Shown: piece after piece, positions 1 to 12,600 of the stretch
Numbering within the stretch: position 1 is the first letter of the stretch
Layout: every line of letters begins with the position of its first letter
Source: Rhizophagus clarus
Lineage: Eukaryota > Glomeromycota > Glomeromycetes > Glomerales > Glomeraceae
Reading direction: 5' to 3'
Assembly: GCA_015698045.1 (NCBI GenBank)
Contig: BLAL01000158.1
Span: 496,001 to 560,000, forward strand
DNA length: 64,000 bases
The notes under the pieces: generated by a model
Told to the model about the DNA's origin: nothing
Seen by the model: the letters and a program-made list of their open reading frames with translations, nothing else
Database searches by the model: none
Position numbers and translations under genes: made by a program

Positions 1-242
1 TGAGCCAATTGAGATTCCGATTGTTCTTTACATGTAACACATTTACAAGTTGGTAAATGAGGTAAATGAAGTATTTTTGATGAAATTTTAATTTCAGCAG
101 GGAATTTTGAGTCAGGTGAGGGTGGTTCTGGAAGACTATTATAATGATGATTGGAAAGAGTGTTTATAGTACATCTACTTCGACTTCTCTGGATTAATGG
201 AGCTGGTCTCGCTATTGAAAATGAACGTGATCTTAAAGGCAT
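1..242 (-). CDS. N-terminal part of an unrecognised protein, runs off the left edge
   Basis: An open frame starts at an ATG at 242 (minus strand) and stays open for 80 codons to the window edge. The predicted protein begins with an Arg/Ser-rich basic stretch that could be a mitochondrial presequence or a disordered tail. A Pro/Ser patch (PEPPSPDS) follows, then a small Cys cluster (CKCVTCKEQ) at about residues 66-74. Codon choice and low repeat content resemble coding DNA, and the sequence turns into poly-A/T runs just upstream of the ATG. I do not recognise the family. A different minus-strand frame over 175-432 is open only because of A/T runs and is not preferred. The remaining exons lie outside the window. 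Confidence 0.5.
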   Translation of the reverse strand, partial: MPLRSRSFSIARPAPLIQRSRSRCTINTLSNHHYNSLPEPPSPDSKFPAEIKISSKILHLPHLPTCKCVTCKEQSESQLA

Positions 243-1630
243 GATTAAAAGAATGAATACAATTTAATTTTTTTTTTAAAAAAAAAGAAAGAAAAAAAAT
301 TTTTTTTTTTTTTTCAAAAAAAAAAAAAAATTCAAAATGAGGAAAGAATGAAAATAAAATAATGCTGAAAAAGATATAAGCAAGGCAATATATATACAGT
401 TTTGGGTAATATGTAATATGCGGATTACGCATATCAATAATTCAACCATACGGAATTAATTTATATATTTTCTTTAAAAGGGAAATGCATGTAGTACCAA
501 ATTCCAGCGGGGGCATGTAAAATATATTTAATTAAAAATTTTTGAATTCTACATAATTTGTGTAAACGCGGGAAATTTAAAATTTTATAAAAATATAAGA
601 GAGATATGAAAGATTCATTTATTTATATTAAAAACATAATATTTTATCATGATTACACGCGGAAATCTTAACATTCAATTCAAAAAAAATTTCCTATTAT
701 TATAAGTAATATGTCGTAATACATATTATTAATTTAAATTATTCAATTGTTTCTTTGCTTATAATCATTTAATTTTATTGTAAAGGTACAATGTATGCAC
801 ATGGTAGTCAAATCAACAATGATATTGGTACAAGATAACACGGGATTAAAATTTCCATAATGTGATTTGTAAATATTTATAATATATTATCTTATCTATA
901 CAATATTTAGCTTATGTAATAAATCCGATAATGTTAGCAACTATTAATATAAATTTATACGCAGTATAATTAATTGTTTAATTGTTGAAGAAACTATGGA
1001 AAAGAACTTCCGAATATGTTAAAATTGCAGGTACGATATAATGATAACTCCAATGAATTTTGGGAAAGAGTTCCTAATTTATTATTTTATTGCTGAAATG
1101 AAAAAAAAAAAACTCAGAAAACCACCAAAATTAAACGGAAAAATTTTCCTTATAAATATGTGATCAATGAAACCACGAATTTTTTTTTCACGATATGAAA
1201 AGATGACTTTTTCTCATTTTATCCTCAAAAATATGGATCATAACCAAGATATCAATAACATCAAACATGATAATTATTCTCAAAACCCACAGATGAATAC
1301 CACATTCTCTTTTCAACACGCCACAAGATATCACGAATAATAATTTCTAATTCGTTACCGATGAACCTCAATTTCAATTTCAACAATTTCATCAATAACA
1401 AAACTTTCTTGATTTAACCGGTTCATTTAATGTTAATAATATTAATAACTTTCAATAATTGACAAATATATTCTTTTATATTTATTTTACTAACAATGTA
1501 GCATTATATAAATTTTAATAAAGTAATCCTGAAAAAATGCATATGATCAATGTGTTTATCCAGTTGTTGTACAACATATTTGATGATATAGTCGCAAAAA
1601 AAAGTGAAATTGGTCTGTAAACTTTTCATT
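243..1630. other. AT-rich intergenic region
   Basis: This lies between two divergent genes, so it holds both promoters. It contains long A and T runs (about 268-330) and no coding frame I can support. No RNA gene was seen. Confidence 0.6.
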
Positions 1631-2718
1631 ATGACTGCAAAATCTATTTTAGTTACAGGTGCTTCAAAAGGAATAGGCAAAGAAGTAGTGATAGAATTAA
1701 TTAAAAAATTTAATAATAATGTCGTAGCTGTATCTCGTACACAAAAGGATCTAATAGATTTAAAACATTATGTTGAGAATGACTTAAATGAAAAAGGTAA
1801 ACTTGAAATTGTCGTTGGTGATGTTACAGAGGAACGAGTTATTGATGAAGCAATTGAAAAATCTGTTAAAACATGGGGAAAATTGGATGGAGTTGTTGCA
1901 AATGCTGGGTATGCCATGAGTTCTTTTATTTTAGGAACAAATAGGTTGAGATTAACGGAAAATATTTTCATTTTAATAGAATTCTTTCAATTGGTACAGT
2001 GGCTAATTCCAATATTGAGGAATGGAAAAGGTAATAATAAATCAATTTATCATCCCTTTTATCAATGATCAAATTTTTAATTATCATATTTAAATTATTA
2101 GAAGTTACGATGTAAATTTATTTTCTGTAGTAAACTTAATGAAAAAATCAACGGCACAATTAAAACAAAATAAAGGTGTATTTGTTTCTTTGTCATCTGG
2201 AGCTGCTACTAAAGAATATTATGGATGGGCTATATATGCCACGTAAATGTTATTGAAAATTATATATTATTAATTGTAGGAATTTATTTTAATAATTTTT
2301 CTTTTTTTTTTTCCTAAAAATAGAACTAAGGCAGCACTTAATTTGTTAACAGCTACATTTGCATTAGAGGAACCTGATATTGTAGCAATATCAATTCGTC
2401 CTGGCGTTGTTGATACTGATATGCAAAAACTTATACGTGACAAAGGTATTAAATCTAAATTTTTTTTTAATTTTGTATTTGTAAATTTACCTTTGCTTTT
2501 TCTATACTATAGGATTGGAAATGGGAATGAATAAATCTGATCATGATAGATTTATAAATCTGTATAAATCAAATAATTTGACTCCTGTTGATCAATCAGC
2601 TCATGTTCTTGCTTCTTTGGTTTCTTGTGCTGGTGAAAAAATTGACACTGTTAAATCTTTAAGTGGTAAATTCTTAAGTTGGGATGACCCGGAAATGATC
2701 TCTCATAGAAAAAAATAA
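1631..2718 (+). CDS. Short-chain dehydrogenase/reductase, five exons
   Basis: Classical SDR, an NAD(P)H-dependent oxidoreductase probably acting in the cytosol on a small carbonyl substrate. Exons are 1631-1908, 1980-2030, 2102-2242, 2324-2445 and 2513-2718. Every intron is GT-AG, and the spliced frame is open for 265 residues, a normal SDR length. Visible motifs are the cofactor loop TGASKGIG near residue 12, the NAG motif near residue 90, the catalytic Ser in a VSLSSGAA segment, the YATTK catalytic Tyr/Lys pair, and a PG-V-T motif (RPGVVDTDM) that contacts the cofactor. The overall pattern resembles the fungal IRC24/YIR035C and sepiapterin reductase-like group; that assignment is inference. 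The ATG at 1631 is chosen because the Rossmann fold starts right after it; a GTG at 1604 is in frame but unlikely in a fungus. Confidence 0.9.
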
Positions 2719-3620
2719 AAATTAATTCAGTACAATAGATTTAATAATTTAATTCCAATAATTTCAAATTTATGAAATTATAAATTTCAAATTAATTTAA
2801 AGATCCATCAGATATTGATAAAGCTGGTAATTATAAACCATAATACTTTTTAATCAAATAACTAATAATTGGATTAGAAACTTTAAATTTTTAAAGAATA
2901 AAGTATTTTAAAAGTAAATTTATTTTTATTTTTTTAATTTTATAATTAAATATAATAATATTTATTGATTAAAAAAAATTTGTATTTTTAAAGGATTTTT
3001 TTTTTTTTTTTTTAATAAATAAATTTATAATTTTTATAATAATTAATAGTTTATTGTTATTTAAGACTTAATTTTAATTGACTAATAAATCATTTAATTT
3101 TTTTTTGTAAATATTAAAAATTTAAAGTAATAATTAAAAGGTAAATTTTTAAATAACTGAATTAAAGTTTATTTTTTATAAAATAATTTAAAATATTAAA
3201 ATCTTTTTAATTTAGTAATAAATAATTTACTATATTTTTTTTTTAAGTATAGTAATACAGTTAGATTTTAATATACCACTAATATATAAGAATAAAAATA
3301 AGAAAATAAGTATAATATAATCTTTAATATAAGTACAGTAAGATGTTAAATTTGATAAGTATAATAAGTATAGTACTGACTGTACTTATCAGATTACTAA
3401 TTGAGTTTACATAATTATAGAATCAAATAATATTATATATTAACTACCAGCTAATTATAAAATCATTATTAAATAAATTAATATTTTTTTTTTCTTTTTC
3501 TTTTAATAAATAAATTTTTTATTCTAAAAAATTTTTCCTTCTTTTAATAAATCTTTTCTTCTAAATTTTTCTTCTTTTTAATAAAATCTTTTTTTTTCAA
3601 TTTTTTTCTTCTTTTAACAA

Positions 3621-3658
<38 letters not shown>

Positions 3659-5090
3659 TATTATTATCAATATGATGGATTATGCTTGATAATACATATA
3701 TTAAAAAATAAATTACAATTTACATACATATAGACTATACATAAAAAATTTCTTTATTAACTATATTATCTATATTACTGTTCCTATCAAAATACAGTTG
3801 ATTAGTCACTATGAATCAATAGTGATTTAAATTACAAAAAACTTAAAAATTTGACAAATGATTACCTATATTAAAGTACCCATACATCCAAATCTTATAT
3901 TTACTTAACATATTATTAGAATTATTAATACTACTATTAATATTATTATATTTAAATTTTATTTTTTTCTTTTGATAAAAGTTCATATCATGGAAAATTT
4001 CTAATTTAATTTGATATATATTATAATGTTCAGGATCTCAAATATTTAATATAGAGATCATAAAAGATTTGCATAAAATTATGGGTATTTTACTACTCCT
4101 AAAATTATTTAAATTTACTAAAAATTAAATGTTATATGCAAATTATATGTTAATTTGCTAAAATTTAACTTATAATTTTTATTATTAACTGATAATTATT
4201 TATACTTATTAAAAGTTTATTTATTATATGAATTTTTTTTTTAAGTAAATTTTACACAAAATAAAAAAATACCATAATTATATATGTGTAATAAAGATTT
4301 ATAATGGATATAATCATATATAGCAATAAGTGATGATTTTTACATATATAGCAATATTGCATTTAATATTCTTATATATTCTTTAAAGTTTTCATAAGTA
4401 TTATTTGTATCAATTAGCTTAAAATAGGCTCTACTATTTAAATTCATATTAGCATTTAATAATTAGATTATAATAATTATACTATAATAAATCAAATTCA
4501 TTTTTATTAAATGAATATTTCTTAATTTAGCTAAATTATAAAAATTTGTATTACATGGAATATTCTTAAATCCTTGCCAATTTTACGATAGTTTCACAAT
4601 ACTCTTTTAGTACTTTCATATCACTAAGTGGTTTCTTAAATTACAGGTAATCGGCCAATCAGATCTATCTTTCTTGATCATAGTTAAATCACCATTATTA
4701 TTCGATTAAATCATACATTAATCAATTATTTTGCCTTATAATAATCTAACATATTACTTGACATTTTTCTATATAATGGGCTTCCATTCCTTTAAGAAAC
4801 CTTTCTATCTTCCTACCAATATAAACATATCTTTTTCTACTAAATGATCTGATACTTAACTCTGTTTTTTTTAAATAAAGAAATTTTAAATATTATACCA
4901 CTTCAAATAAAAAGAAATAAAATTTTTGGGATAATATCATCAGTAAGCTTAACAAACAAGAGAATACTAACTTTTTCCTGAGTAAAGATTGTTACAAAAA
5001 ATTTTTAAACTTCATAAAAGTTTTTAATATAAGTAGACCTACTTGGATTTTATGTATAATCTAAAGTTACTTTGCTGAAATCTTCAACTC
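2719..5090. other. AT-rich intergenic region with poly-T runs
   Basis: No supportable gene. It holds poly-T tracts (about 2998-3013 and 3625-3655) and part of a dispersed repeat (3755-4050). The minus strand at about 4540-4860 has broken coding-like stretches that I could not place in a family; they may be remains of a decayed element. Confidence 0.5.
3755..4050 (+). repeat. Dispersed repeat, inverted partner at about 34470-34770
   Basis: By eye the reverse complement of 34470-34770 matches this stretch with many shared blocks, for example GTTGATTAGTCA against CTGATTAGTCA and a shared ATTAGAATTATTAAT. The match fades after about 4050. Family unknown. Confidence 0.6.
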
Positions 5091-5097
5091 TGCCACA

Positions 5098-5420
5098 ATA
5101 TCTTAACGATACATTTTCAACATCTTCACAATAACATCACAATTTTTTTAAATGATATCATAACGATATATTTATGATAATCTTAACGATACCTTTTCAA
5201 CATTCTCGCGATATTTGAAATTTGATATCGTTCTGATATTATTCTGATATTATATCGATTTATAGTCTCGATATCGTGATGATGTTAAAATGGAAATTGT
5301 GATGTTATCGTGAAGATGTTGAAAATATATCGTTAAGATTATCATAAATATATCGTCACAATATCATTTAATATATTGTCACGATATCATTTAAAAATTA
5401 ATATTATCGTGAAGTTGTTG
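5098..5420. repeat. Foldback repeat cluster built on a CGTGAAGATGTTGAAAAT motif
   Basis: The left arm (about 5100-5143) is nearly the exact reverse complement of the right arm (about 5294-5337). Further copies of the same short motif continue to about 5480. The arms could fold into a hairpin of roughly 44 base pairs. ATATCGTGAYGATATY-type words recur up to 6.4 kb, so this may be the subterminal region of an older transposon. Confidence 0.6.
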
Positions 5421-5689
5421 AAAATGTATCGTTAAAATATTATAATTATGTCGTTATGGTATTATTAAGATCGCTAAATATTTTATTGAAATATCGTGAT
5501 GATATTTAAACTGTATCAGGATAATAATGAAACGTAGTAAATACATTCAATAAATTAAATCAATTTTAATTGGTTTAAATTAATTTGTTTATTAATTAAT
5601 TAATATATATATATTTTTTATAATGCAATTATGACAATTATAATGTTTTAATTGTTATTTAATTGTTAAATATTGCGAATTACGGTAAT

Positions 5690-6440
5690 TAAAGGAAGAA
5701 TATCCCTATCTCTAGATAGGATGACATAAAATAACGTGACGATATCAGTTCAACACTAATATTATATTGAAACTTGTTAAAAATGTTGAATTAGAGTGTC
5801 TGAATTATGGCGCAAGCTCTGCGAAATTAAAGTTACGATCGTACCTGATTAAATTAAGCTGAAACACTTGAACCTAAAAGAAACAGAAGAAACGTTATTA
5901 TAACGTTCCTTACAAAAAAAAAGAAAAAGAAAAGAAAAAAAAAAAATTCATATAACATTTCTTACAAAAAAAAAAAAAAAAAATATTAAGTTTCGCATCT
6001 CTCTTACCAGATGGTTAACATAAAACAACGTGACGATATCATTATAACACTAATATTATATTGAAACTTGTTAAAAATGTTGAATTGATAAACCTAAAAG
6101 AAACAGAAAAAACGTTATTATAACGTTCCTTACGAAAAAAAAAGAAAAAAAGAAAATTCATATATTCTTACAAAAAAAAAAAATATTAAGTTTCGCATCT
6201 CTCTCACCGGATGGTTAACATAAAATAACGTGATGATATCGTTATGACACTAATATTATCTTGAAACTTGTTTAAAATGTTGAATTGATAAGTTTCTGAT
6301 TACGACGCAAGTTTCTGCGAAATTAAAGATACAGTCATGCCTGGTAAATTACTTAGACATCTCTCTTTCCGAATGCTAATATAAAACAACGTGACGATAT
6401 CATTATGACGCTAGAACAATCGCATTCCCAAGTATAAAAA
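5690..6440. repeat. Tandem repeat, about three to four units of 150-290 bases
   Basis: Units share a block ending in CGTGACGATATCATTATGAC and another reading TTGAAACTTGTTAAAAATG. Two units (near 5891 and 6111) carry the inverted repeat AACGTTATTATAACGTT. On the minus strand it sits before a pyrimidine run and TTTTAG, like the exon-like arrays elsewhere in the window. The last copy is the most diverged. Confidence 0.65.
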
Positions 6441-7245
6441 AGAGGAAAAATAATACTATACCGAAACTTTCTTTGCGCACATTCCGAATTTCGTCCAAAT
6501 TTCGTCGTAAATATTATTATACACTACTATTAAAAAATTTTTCTTTTTTAAAAAAAAATAATAATAAATAGATAAATAAATAAAAAAATACATCCCGAAT
6601 TTCTGTTATATTGTTAAAAAATATTTCTAAACAATATTTGCACAGCGAGAGCTAAAATTTGTAAAACAATTAATATTATTATAAATAACCTTTTGTTTCG
6701 TATCTGTCAAGGTGTCGAATAAACTATTTTTCAATGTTGAGATTACGCCAGAATAAAAAATAGACGCGTATATGATTGTTAATATTATTAAGAAATATTT
6801 TAAATAGACTGACAATATTAAAATGTAAGGTATTACAGAGAATGAAGTAGAAATAACCGTCGTGTGAATGTTTTAACAAACAAACAATGATTTTGATTGG
6901 ATAATCAATACAAAGTCACGTTATCACGTGATAAGTAATGGACCAGTCACGATACTATAATGATATCAAAACGATATTGTTGCATTTATTTAATAAAAAA
7001 AAGATACTGTATCATTTTGATATTGTTAAAACAATAATAAATTTAATGAGTAAACGTAGTATATAAACTTATATGTATATTGTAAATTTATTAACATAAT
7101 ATTACTAATAAAGCTATATAGCCGTAAAATAATAATTATTTTTTATTCACAAATCAATTTTCGTATCATAGACAAAGTGAACTTTCTGTACGTGGTCAAT
7201 TATTGATATCGGGAAGATTCTTTTCCAGCGAATGTCTTGGCTTGT
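6441..7245. other. Non-coding gap, nothing firm
   Basis: AT-rich sequence with an ATCACGTGAT palindrome at about 6923. A minus-strand frame of 62 codons (6627-6815) starts with a hydrophobic segment but has no other support. Confidence 0.4.
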
Positions 7246-9616
7246 CTAAATGCGAAAAAGAGGACATTTCAATACATTGTGAATTCTGTTAATATTGTCA
7301 AACCAATCAATTGTAATAAAGGCATAATATTTATCATCATTGCCTTTGTATTTGAAGATCCCTTTTATAATCGCATAACATTCACCACTGTCTTCCTCGT
7401 GTATTGTTACGACGTCACCAATATGAAGATGTACTTTGGAAAAGATGCCATCGCTTTCTTCCATAGTGTATGTCGCCAATTCATACCAGCCCATTTGAGA
7501 ATATATAAGAGCTGACTTTTGTCCAATGTTTATAAATGAAAGAAGCAGCTCAGATTTGAAATTTGGCAAATTTTTCATGATATTTTCATGATCCTGACGG
7601 AACAAGCTCCTCTTTAAGATAATATTTGTAATAAAATCCACTGGAGATGAAATCGCTATATAAAATAAAATTACATTAATAATTGCGGAAATATTATTAT
7701 TATAAAATTGTAATACAAACCTTCTTCATTTTCTTCCAGTTCTTGTTCATTTGATACCTTGTCTTCAGTAATATACCAATTAGTTAATAAATTTCTAAAA
7801 TTTGAGGACATAGTAGCGAAACCTCTACAAGGTTGTGATAATCTTTGATCTGCGCCTCCATCTACTAAATGACGAATTGCAAAGAGCGTAGTATACCGCT
7901 TTAACAAGTCTAGCTCGACATTCTTGCAATTTGTTCGTGGTACCATTGCTTTAAAGATCTGATGCACCATCTCTTTGATACCAACTTGAGTGTTTATAAG
8001 AGTACCATAAGTCCTTACATGTACCAGCAAGTGGATATTGATATGCAGGTTTGGTAAGTTAGCAAATTCAGGGAAAATCTAAAGCCACATTATTAAATAA
8101 TATTTTATATATTGATAAATAAAAAATAAAAAATTATATAAGAATTATGAATAATTGTACCTTTGGAAGAATTTTCATTTCTTCTTCAAGGCATTTTTGT
8201 AATTCGTCATACGAATCTAATGTAAACTTGCTTTCAAAAACCATCCTCATTGTTTTTGCTACATATACCCAACAAGCAATTATTACATTTTTCGCCATGT
8301 TAATGCGTGATTCTTAAATTCGTCGCAGAATGCTTCTGGATTCATTTTCCTTTAAGCTTGATGTTTCTAAAAAACTATTAAGTATAAAAGGCATTATCAT
8401 AGCGAGCCTAAGATAGTCAGACATCATGAAACTAGCATTGTGACTAATTGGATTTGGCAAACGAGACCATTTTTTTGGTTTCTCAAAGTTCTTCCAGGCT
8501 TTGATAAACTCGTCCTCTCCTTTTTGTAAAAATAATTCGCACCTGTGAAAATCAAAAAGCTTTATTAAAAGATTTTGTTCGTTACATATCTAGCTAAAGT
8601 TAATTAAATTCAAAGATCATACGTTAATTTGAGAAGTCGTCCAATCTTCCCAGCAGTTGCATGATATACATCTTGAGGTGTCTGTAGATGCCTTTCTCTT
8701 AGCAGCCTATCCAAAATGCTAGGCCTTGTTCTTAGTCCAAACTCAGTACAAAGTCATCTTTGCCTTGTGGTAGCAGGTTCGTTAAATATCTCTTTAAATT
8801 GATCATCAGTGATGTGATGATATCTTGATGTTGCTGGTACATCCTGAGAGAAGTTGGTAAGTGATTCTCGAGAGGCTGTACAAGTGCGGCAACCTTTATT
8901 GGCATTATGTCGTAATACACCACACATGTTATTCCCTTGTGTTAAATCAGCAGTTACGATACCTAAACTGGCTATCACCCAAGCATCTTGGCCATTCACT
9001 TCCATTAATTTTCCTTGTTCGAATTCTTTCATTTCAGAAATAAATGGCAACATGAATTCATTAAAATTACCACCGAAAGGAACAAACCCAAGAACAAAGT
9101 GATTTTTGAGCAACTTTCTTTGACGAGCAGACATATTTCCAAACTGCACATAAACACCTCCTAATGAATGATAAATATTCCTAAATGTTCCAAAATCATC
9201 GTAGTATATGTCCAAAAACAGCTTATAAACTGGAATTATTGGAGATGGTGGCTGCCTTATGGAAATATATTCTGAAGGATGTTGATAAGAGAACGTTGCA
9301 TTACGAATGCGCCAGTGTGTATGATGTTTATAAAGTATTTTGGTAATTCGTAGTGTATCTGCAGCAACCTTTTCTGAAATTTGTGATGTTGTTATTGTCA
9401 AGAATGGTTCATCTTGTAACCAAACTTCTCCGAAAAGAGAGCGATTTTGTCTTAATTCTCCCTTAAAAGTTCCAGGCAAGTCACTATAATCTAGAACTTT
9501 TTGGATTCTCAACCGATACTGTTAGTTCTCTTCATTTAATAATATCGCTCTCAATCTGCCAAGTTTTCGCTCATTGTCGTAATAGTAAACAAAATCGCCA
9601 CATTAGTATATCTCTA
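7246..9616 (-). pseudogene. Decayed Plavaka-like (CACTA-related) transposase gene, 3' portion
   Basis: Four coding blocks read on the minus strand: about 9616-8622, 8539-8160, 8078-7734 and 7666-7246, joined by GT-AG introns. Block one has the transposase core (YKLFLDIYYDDFGTFRN, then NHFVLGFVPFGG and a GCRTC Cys motif) seen in fungal Plavaka-type elements. Block three has the conserved NLHINIHLLVHVRTYGTL region ending in HLVDGG. The last block is a separate C-terminal domain ending at a normal stop. In-frame stops occur near 9530, 8756 and 8300, several at positions where CAA or CGA would fit, so this copy is dead. The frame also continues on the far side of the element at 9620-13696, which interrupts it. 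Family name is from recall of motifs; a tnp2/CACTA relative is the alternative. Confidence 0.7.
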
Positions 9617-9619
9617 TTA

Positions 9620-12600
9620 GGCGTAACAAATAAAAAAAATTGGTTCTCTTTAACCACTGATCTTAATTTTGGCTCGGAGTAAAATTTTATTTTATATTAA
9701 AATATGCAATCACGTGACTGCAAATCAATACCGGCTGTTTTATTTAAACACGTTTTACATTACTAAATACATTATTAGCATTTACATAAAATACCACATA
9801 TACGCATATATATATATATTAAGTTACACCTAAATGACCTAATTAATCAAATTTCATGATAAATCAGAACGCGTTCTTTCTTTTTTTTCATTTTGTTACG
9901 CTCATTACTCTAATCCCACATTTATATTTAGATATCTTTTATTAATTTCTCATTTTACGTTTTTTTCTGCTTCCAGCGTCAAAACACTTTCTTTTTCCCA
10001 TTTTCCTTTTTTTTCCAGCCGATATATGGCATTCTCTGCAATATGGTAACTCATTTTCTATTTGTATTAAGTCCTCTGGTATACCACATACACTGCAAAT
10101 TTGAGGAAAAATTCTGGCCACAAAATATGGTTTTTCAATAGCTGAATCACATGTGTGTTTGCTGTTAACTTGAACTACTTTGAATAATTCAGCTATAGGA
10201 TCATTACGTGAGGTTCCTTCTATATCTTTATTATTGTTTTCTTTTTCATTATCTTCGTTAATAATATTGATTTCTCTTCTACTCTTAGAAGAACTCAATT
10301 CAGAAAGACCTTTGAATGTGATGCCACAAGTGTATTCTATTGATTCTAGGAAAGATTGAAGGAGACAAAATTGTTCCTCTGATATTTTATGACGGGCATA
10401 TAGAACACGAGGTTTGTTACATTCTACACATTTAACAACTGTTCTTACATTTTTTTCAAACTGAGCAGTTGGACTAAAATCCATACCATTTCCTCCTTTT
10501 TTTTCTATATTGCTGGGTATGTTTCTAGGTTTTCTATTCTATAAAGAAGGACAATGTTCCTCTGTTATTTTCTTTTCATATACCTCTGAGAATGACATAT
10601 AATGATCATCAGGCCCAGGAATAGGATCGGGTAAACCTTTCAGTTCTTTAAAAACATCTGGATTACTTCTAATTGGCCTACATATATTGCATTCATTATT
10701 TCCACATTTTTTTATTTCAAAAAAATACAGACATTTCTGACAACAATGTTCCATAAATTCCTGCAACTTTGGCTATTTGAGAAAGTAAGTTTTTGTTATC
10801 CGTTAATACATTAATGTTAATTACTATAAATAATTAATTAAACTATATGTACTAACCTTATTTGCAACTTTTTTTTGTGATGTATCTTCTATTGTAATTG
10901 AATCATCTACCAAATGTACGGATTCCCAAAAATTTTCCATCTCAGTTTTAGTTGCAGGTTCAAACACTTTAAAGAATTCATCTTTAAGACTTTGACGTGT
11001 AAATAAATTACTTAACAAAACCCGAATAGGTTCCATACTTTGTAATAGTTCTTTTTCTAACTGATGATTTGTTTTTGCTTTTTCACGCATATCTTCTAAA
11101 CTATTACATCCACTAATTAATTTTTCCATCTCTTCACTCATTTTTTGACGCATCAATCCAACACACTGCATACCAAGATTTAGTATGGACATTATACGTT
11201 CCACCAGATTCTTCCATGAATGTCCAGGAGGAGTTCTTACAGCAACCAAATAGTCTAAATCTAAAGCAATGAACATTGCTATTAATGATAATTGGACACG
11301 AAGGAAAGTGTTTTTGTGGTCGGGACCACCATCTGTATACAGCATTAAAAAAGGATGATGCATTTCAGTATGCAATAATATATCATATAGTTCTGTCATA
11401 TGCCGTAATGCACTTGATGCCTGAAATGCTGCATCTTTTAATCCAATATTTACTTGTCCTCTATAGAATGATCCTTCTATATTGTCAGGTATGTTACAAA
11501 GCATTGTTACACTTGGAATTAGACTACATTTAGTAAAATCGTAATCTGAAATAGCAAAAGTTTCATGTGTAGTAACAACCACTTGTTTTCCACGTTCTAT
11601 TGCAGCTACTGGATGTCCCAGTTCTTCAATTTTACAGCGATGCTTATCATCTAAAAAGACCAACCACGTATGGTCTTTAAACTTTATGGCCAATTCTTTA
11701 AGATAACGAAAAATTGCAGATGCATAATGGCTATCAATGTGATTTAAATGTAATTGCCGAACTTGTATCATAAATTTTAATGGTAAGTTTTCAGTATATT
11801 GCAAACTTGATAGATTCCATGAATTTTTTGGCCAAAATTGTAGTTTTAACCATTGTACTGATGGAATTGGTGTACCTTCTGGACATATTTTTACTATTTG
11901 ATTTCTTAAGTCTTTTACAGATATAGCACGAGCTAAATGCATAATAGGATCATGACGTCTCTCATCAACGGCAATAACTGAATCTTGAGCAGTACCCTCT
12001 AAGAATTTTTTAGCATATTCCCAAAAGGTATCATAAATACATATTTTTCCTTCATTAAAATGTCAGAGATCAGTTATAAGCTCTGGATCCTTTAAATCAA
12101 ATGCAAGTTTAACTCTAGCATCTATTTCTGATTCATCTGCAGTTGAATCTCCTGTAAATTCCTTATATATTCGACGAACTCTAGACTTTTCAACATTACC
12201 AAGAAACATATCACAAGTGTTTACAAATTCTCTTCTCATTGCCCGGGTCGCATATACAGGCATGAAGCTTTTCAACTCATTTCGAATTTCATAATTTTTT
12301 TTGAAAGCTGCAGATTCATCAATATTTGGATCAATCTTCCAAACAAAGCTCATGTTCATTACATTTCCATGATGGTAAGTATATATTCCTATTTTAAATG
12401 TAAATGCCTCTTCCAAATTTTGCAAATATGTGCTTTTAGCTCTAAAAAGATTAATTTCAAAATAATTTTATTATTAATTTATGAAAAAAATTGACATTTT
12501 ACTTACGTGCTATTATTAGGACAATACTGATCAACGTTTATTATTTTCCAGTAATCTGTAGACTCAACAGCCGTAACTAATTCCTTATATTTGGTTACAA

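Noticed and set aside
175-432. Minus-strand open frame of 85 codons
   Set aside because: Its N-terminal half is translated A/T runs; the overlapping frame starting at 242 has better composition.
8854-9102. Plus-strand frames over the Plavaka-like gene
   Set aside because: The opposite strand carries recognisable transposase motifs; these are shadows.
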